From Sulfurimonas sp. (GTDB lineage: Bacteria; Campylobacterota; Campylobacteria; Campylobacterales; Sulfurimonadaceae), in assembly GCA_030646745.1 (NCBI GenBank), contig JAUSKV010000060.1, positions 1 through 13,193 on the forward strand: a stretch of DNA of 13,193 nucleotides, given 5' to 3'. Both the position numbers and the translations under genes were made by a program. Each line of letters starts with the position of its first letter. The first letter of the stretch is position 1. Positions 12,441-13,193 of the stretch are shown in pieces. The notes beneath the pieces are model-generated. The model made no database searches. It worked only from the letters and a program-made list of their open reading frames with translations, and was not told where the DNA came from.

Positions 12441-13193
12441 ATGAAGGCGCAGATTATCGGTGAAATTTTAAAAGAGAGTGGCATTATTGCACAAGAGCAG
12501 ATAGGTGCGGCTATATGTGTCCAGAAAGTGACCAATAAGGTGCTTGGTGAGACTCTTGTTGAGCTTAATTTTGTTACAACAGATGAGCTCGCGCATGCGA
12601 TTGCCCTTCAAAATAGACTTGAATATGTTGATTTGGATGCTTATGTTCCTCTTGCGGAAACATTGGCTTTAGTGGATAAAGAGTTTGCACTGCAAAACAT
12701 GGTACTACCTCTCAGAGTAGAAAACGGTGTGCTAGTAGTTGCCTCATCTTGGCCTAATGATGAAGTTATTCGTGAACATATTAGCCAAAATAGCGGTTAT
12801 CCCGTTCGCTATGCCGTGAGTGATGTCGGTGCAATAGGCAGATATTTGCAGTTTTATTATGAGCAGCTTGACTACCCAATTGAGAACAGAATCGACGATA
12901 TAATTAAGATATCGGTTGAAGAGGGTGAGATAGACGTTATTGTTTTAGTAGATTTGATTATTCAAGTCGCCATTAAAGATCGTGCGACGGATATTCACAT
13001 TATGGCAGAGAGAATTACATCGCACATCTTTTACCGAATCGACGGAGTGCTTAAACACTACTACTCCATTCCGTCTGCACTGCATAACAGTATTGTAATA
13101 CGGCTCAAAGTAGTTGCAAAACTTGATATTGCACAGCACTTACAGCCGCAAGACGGGGAATTCTATATGAAGTTCTCGCAAAGCAGATACAAC
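12441..13193 (+). CDS. GspE/PilB-family ATPase, N-terminal part (cut by window edge)
   Basis: The reading frame is open from here to the end of the window (251 codons) and continues beyond it. Hexameric ATPases of this family power type II secretion or type IV pilus assembly from the cytoplasmic face of the inner membrane. Residues 1-145 match an MshEN/GspE N-terminal domain (I-G-E-I-L at 6-10, Y62-V-D-L-D and V88-L-P-L-R). From about 165 the core begins: A182-T-D-I-H-I, F198-Y-R-I-D-G-V-L, R221-L-K-V-V-A-K-L-D-I-A and P236-Q-D-G. Walker A lies beyond the edge. The usual AERRLPQDG reads A-Q-H-L-Q-P-Q-D-G here, so the arginines before PQDG are absent. ATGs at 12426, 12438 and 12441 are in frame; AAAGG (12429-12433) favours 12441 or 12438. 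Which machine it serves cannot be told without the neighbouring genes. Confidence 0.88.
   Translation, partial: MKAQIIGEILKESGIIAQEQIGAAICVQKVTNKVLGETLVELNFVTTDELAHAIALQNRLEYVDLDAYVPLAETLALVDKEFALQNMVLPLRVENGVLVVASSWPNDEVIREHISQNSGYPVRYAVSDVGAIGRYLQFYYEQLDYPIENRIDDIIKISVEEGEIDVIVLVDLIIQVAIKDRATDIHIMAERITSHIFYRIDGVLKHYYSIPSALHNSIVIRLKVVAKLDIAQHLQPQDGEFYMKFSQSRYN

Noticed and set aside
12945..13139. Minus-strand open frame at the right end
   Set aside because: The plus-strand frame here is the GspE/PilB ATPase, recognisable by ATDIHI and RIDGVL motifs; it is easily missed because it has no stop codon in the window.
1..13193. tRNA, rRNA or transposase genes
   Set aside because: I looked for cloverleaf-like segments with a TTCRANNC loop and for transposase motifs and saw none; a dedicated scan such as tRNAscan-SE would settle this.

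Overview
The window looks like chromosomal DNA from a Campylobacterota (epsilonproteobacterial) organism, most likely a Sulfurimonas-like bacterium. The evidence is low GC, A/T-rich spacers, TATAAT-type -10 boxes with little visible -35, and the gene content: an NFACT protein, a small charged protein, cdsA and dxr in that order, an arrangement I recall from Campylobacter jejuni. It also carries a heme-c type chemoreceptor and a large SUV3-like helicase. The genus is an inference from these traits; no rRNA or other phylogenetic marker is present.

Left part (1-2528, all minus strand): the transcription order is NFACT/RqcH-family protein, a 102-residue charged protein, cdsA (phosphatidate cytidylyltransferase), then the first 29 codons of dxr (isoprenoid synthesis), which is cut by the window edge. 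Spacings are tight. A separate promoter for cdsA-dxr appears to lie over the end of the small charged gene.

Middle part (2529-6795), an accessory-looking region: a non-coding stretch of about 310 bases, its second half packed with hairpins; a two-gene plus-strand unit (596-residue lipoprotein with Ig-like repeats, then a 188-residue outer-membrane beta-barrel protein); a divergent pair made of an XRE-type repressor and an 82-residue Gly/Ala-rich membrane peptide, with a palindromic operator and a matching half-site between them; and a minus-strand HigB-type toxin with a short HigA-like antitoxin that lacks its DNA-binding domain. The toxin-antitoxin pair is bracketed by an imperfect 15-base inverted repeat.

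Right part (6795-13193): a 931-residue SUV3-like helicase (plus) runs into a heme-binding methyl-accepting chemotaxis protein (minus) with only 4 bases between stop codons. Upstream of the chemoreceptor on the same strand is an archaeal/cyanobacterial-type CobT. Divergent from cobT, and cut by the right edge, is a GspE/PilB-type secretion or pilus ATPase.

The best candidates for something new are the repressor/glycine-zipper peptide module, the HigBA pair with the truncated antitoxin, and a recurring promoter layout in which an extended -10-like box ends 5-6 bases before an ATG with no Shine-Dalgarno, suggesting leaderless transcripts for three genes. All functional statements rest on reading motifs by eye; no database search was run.
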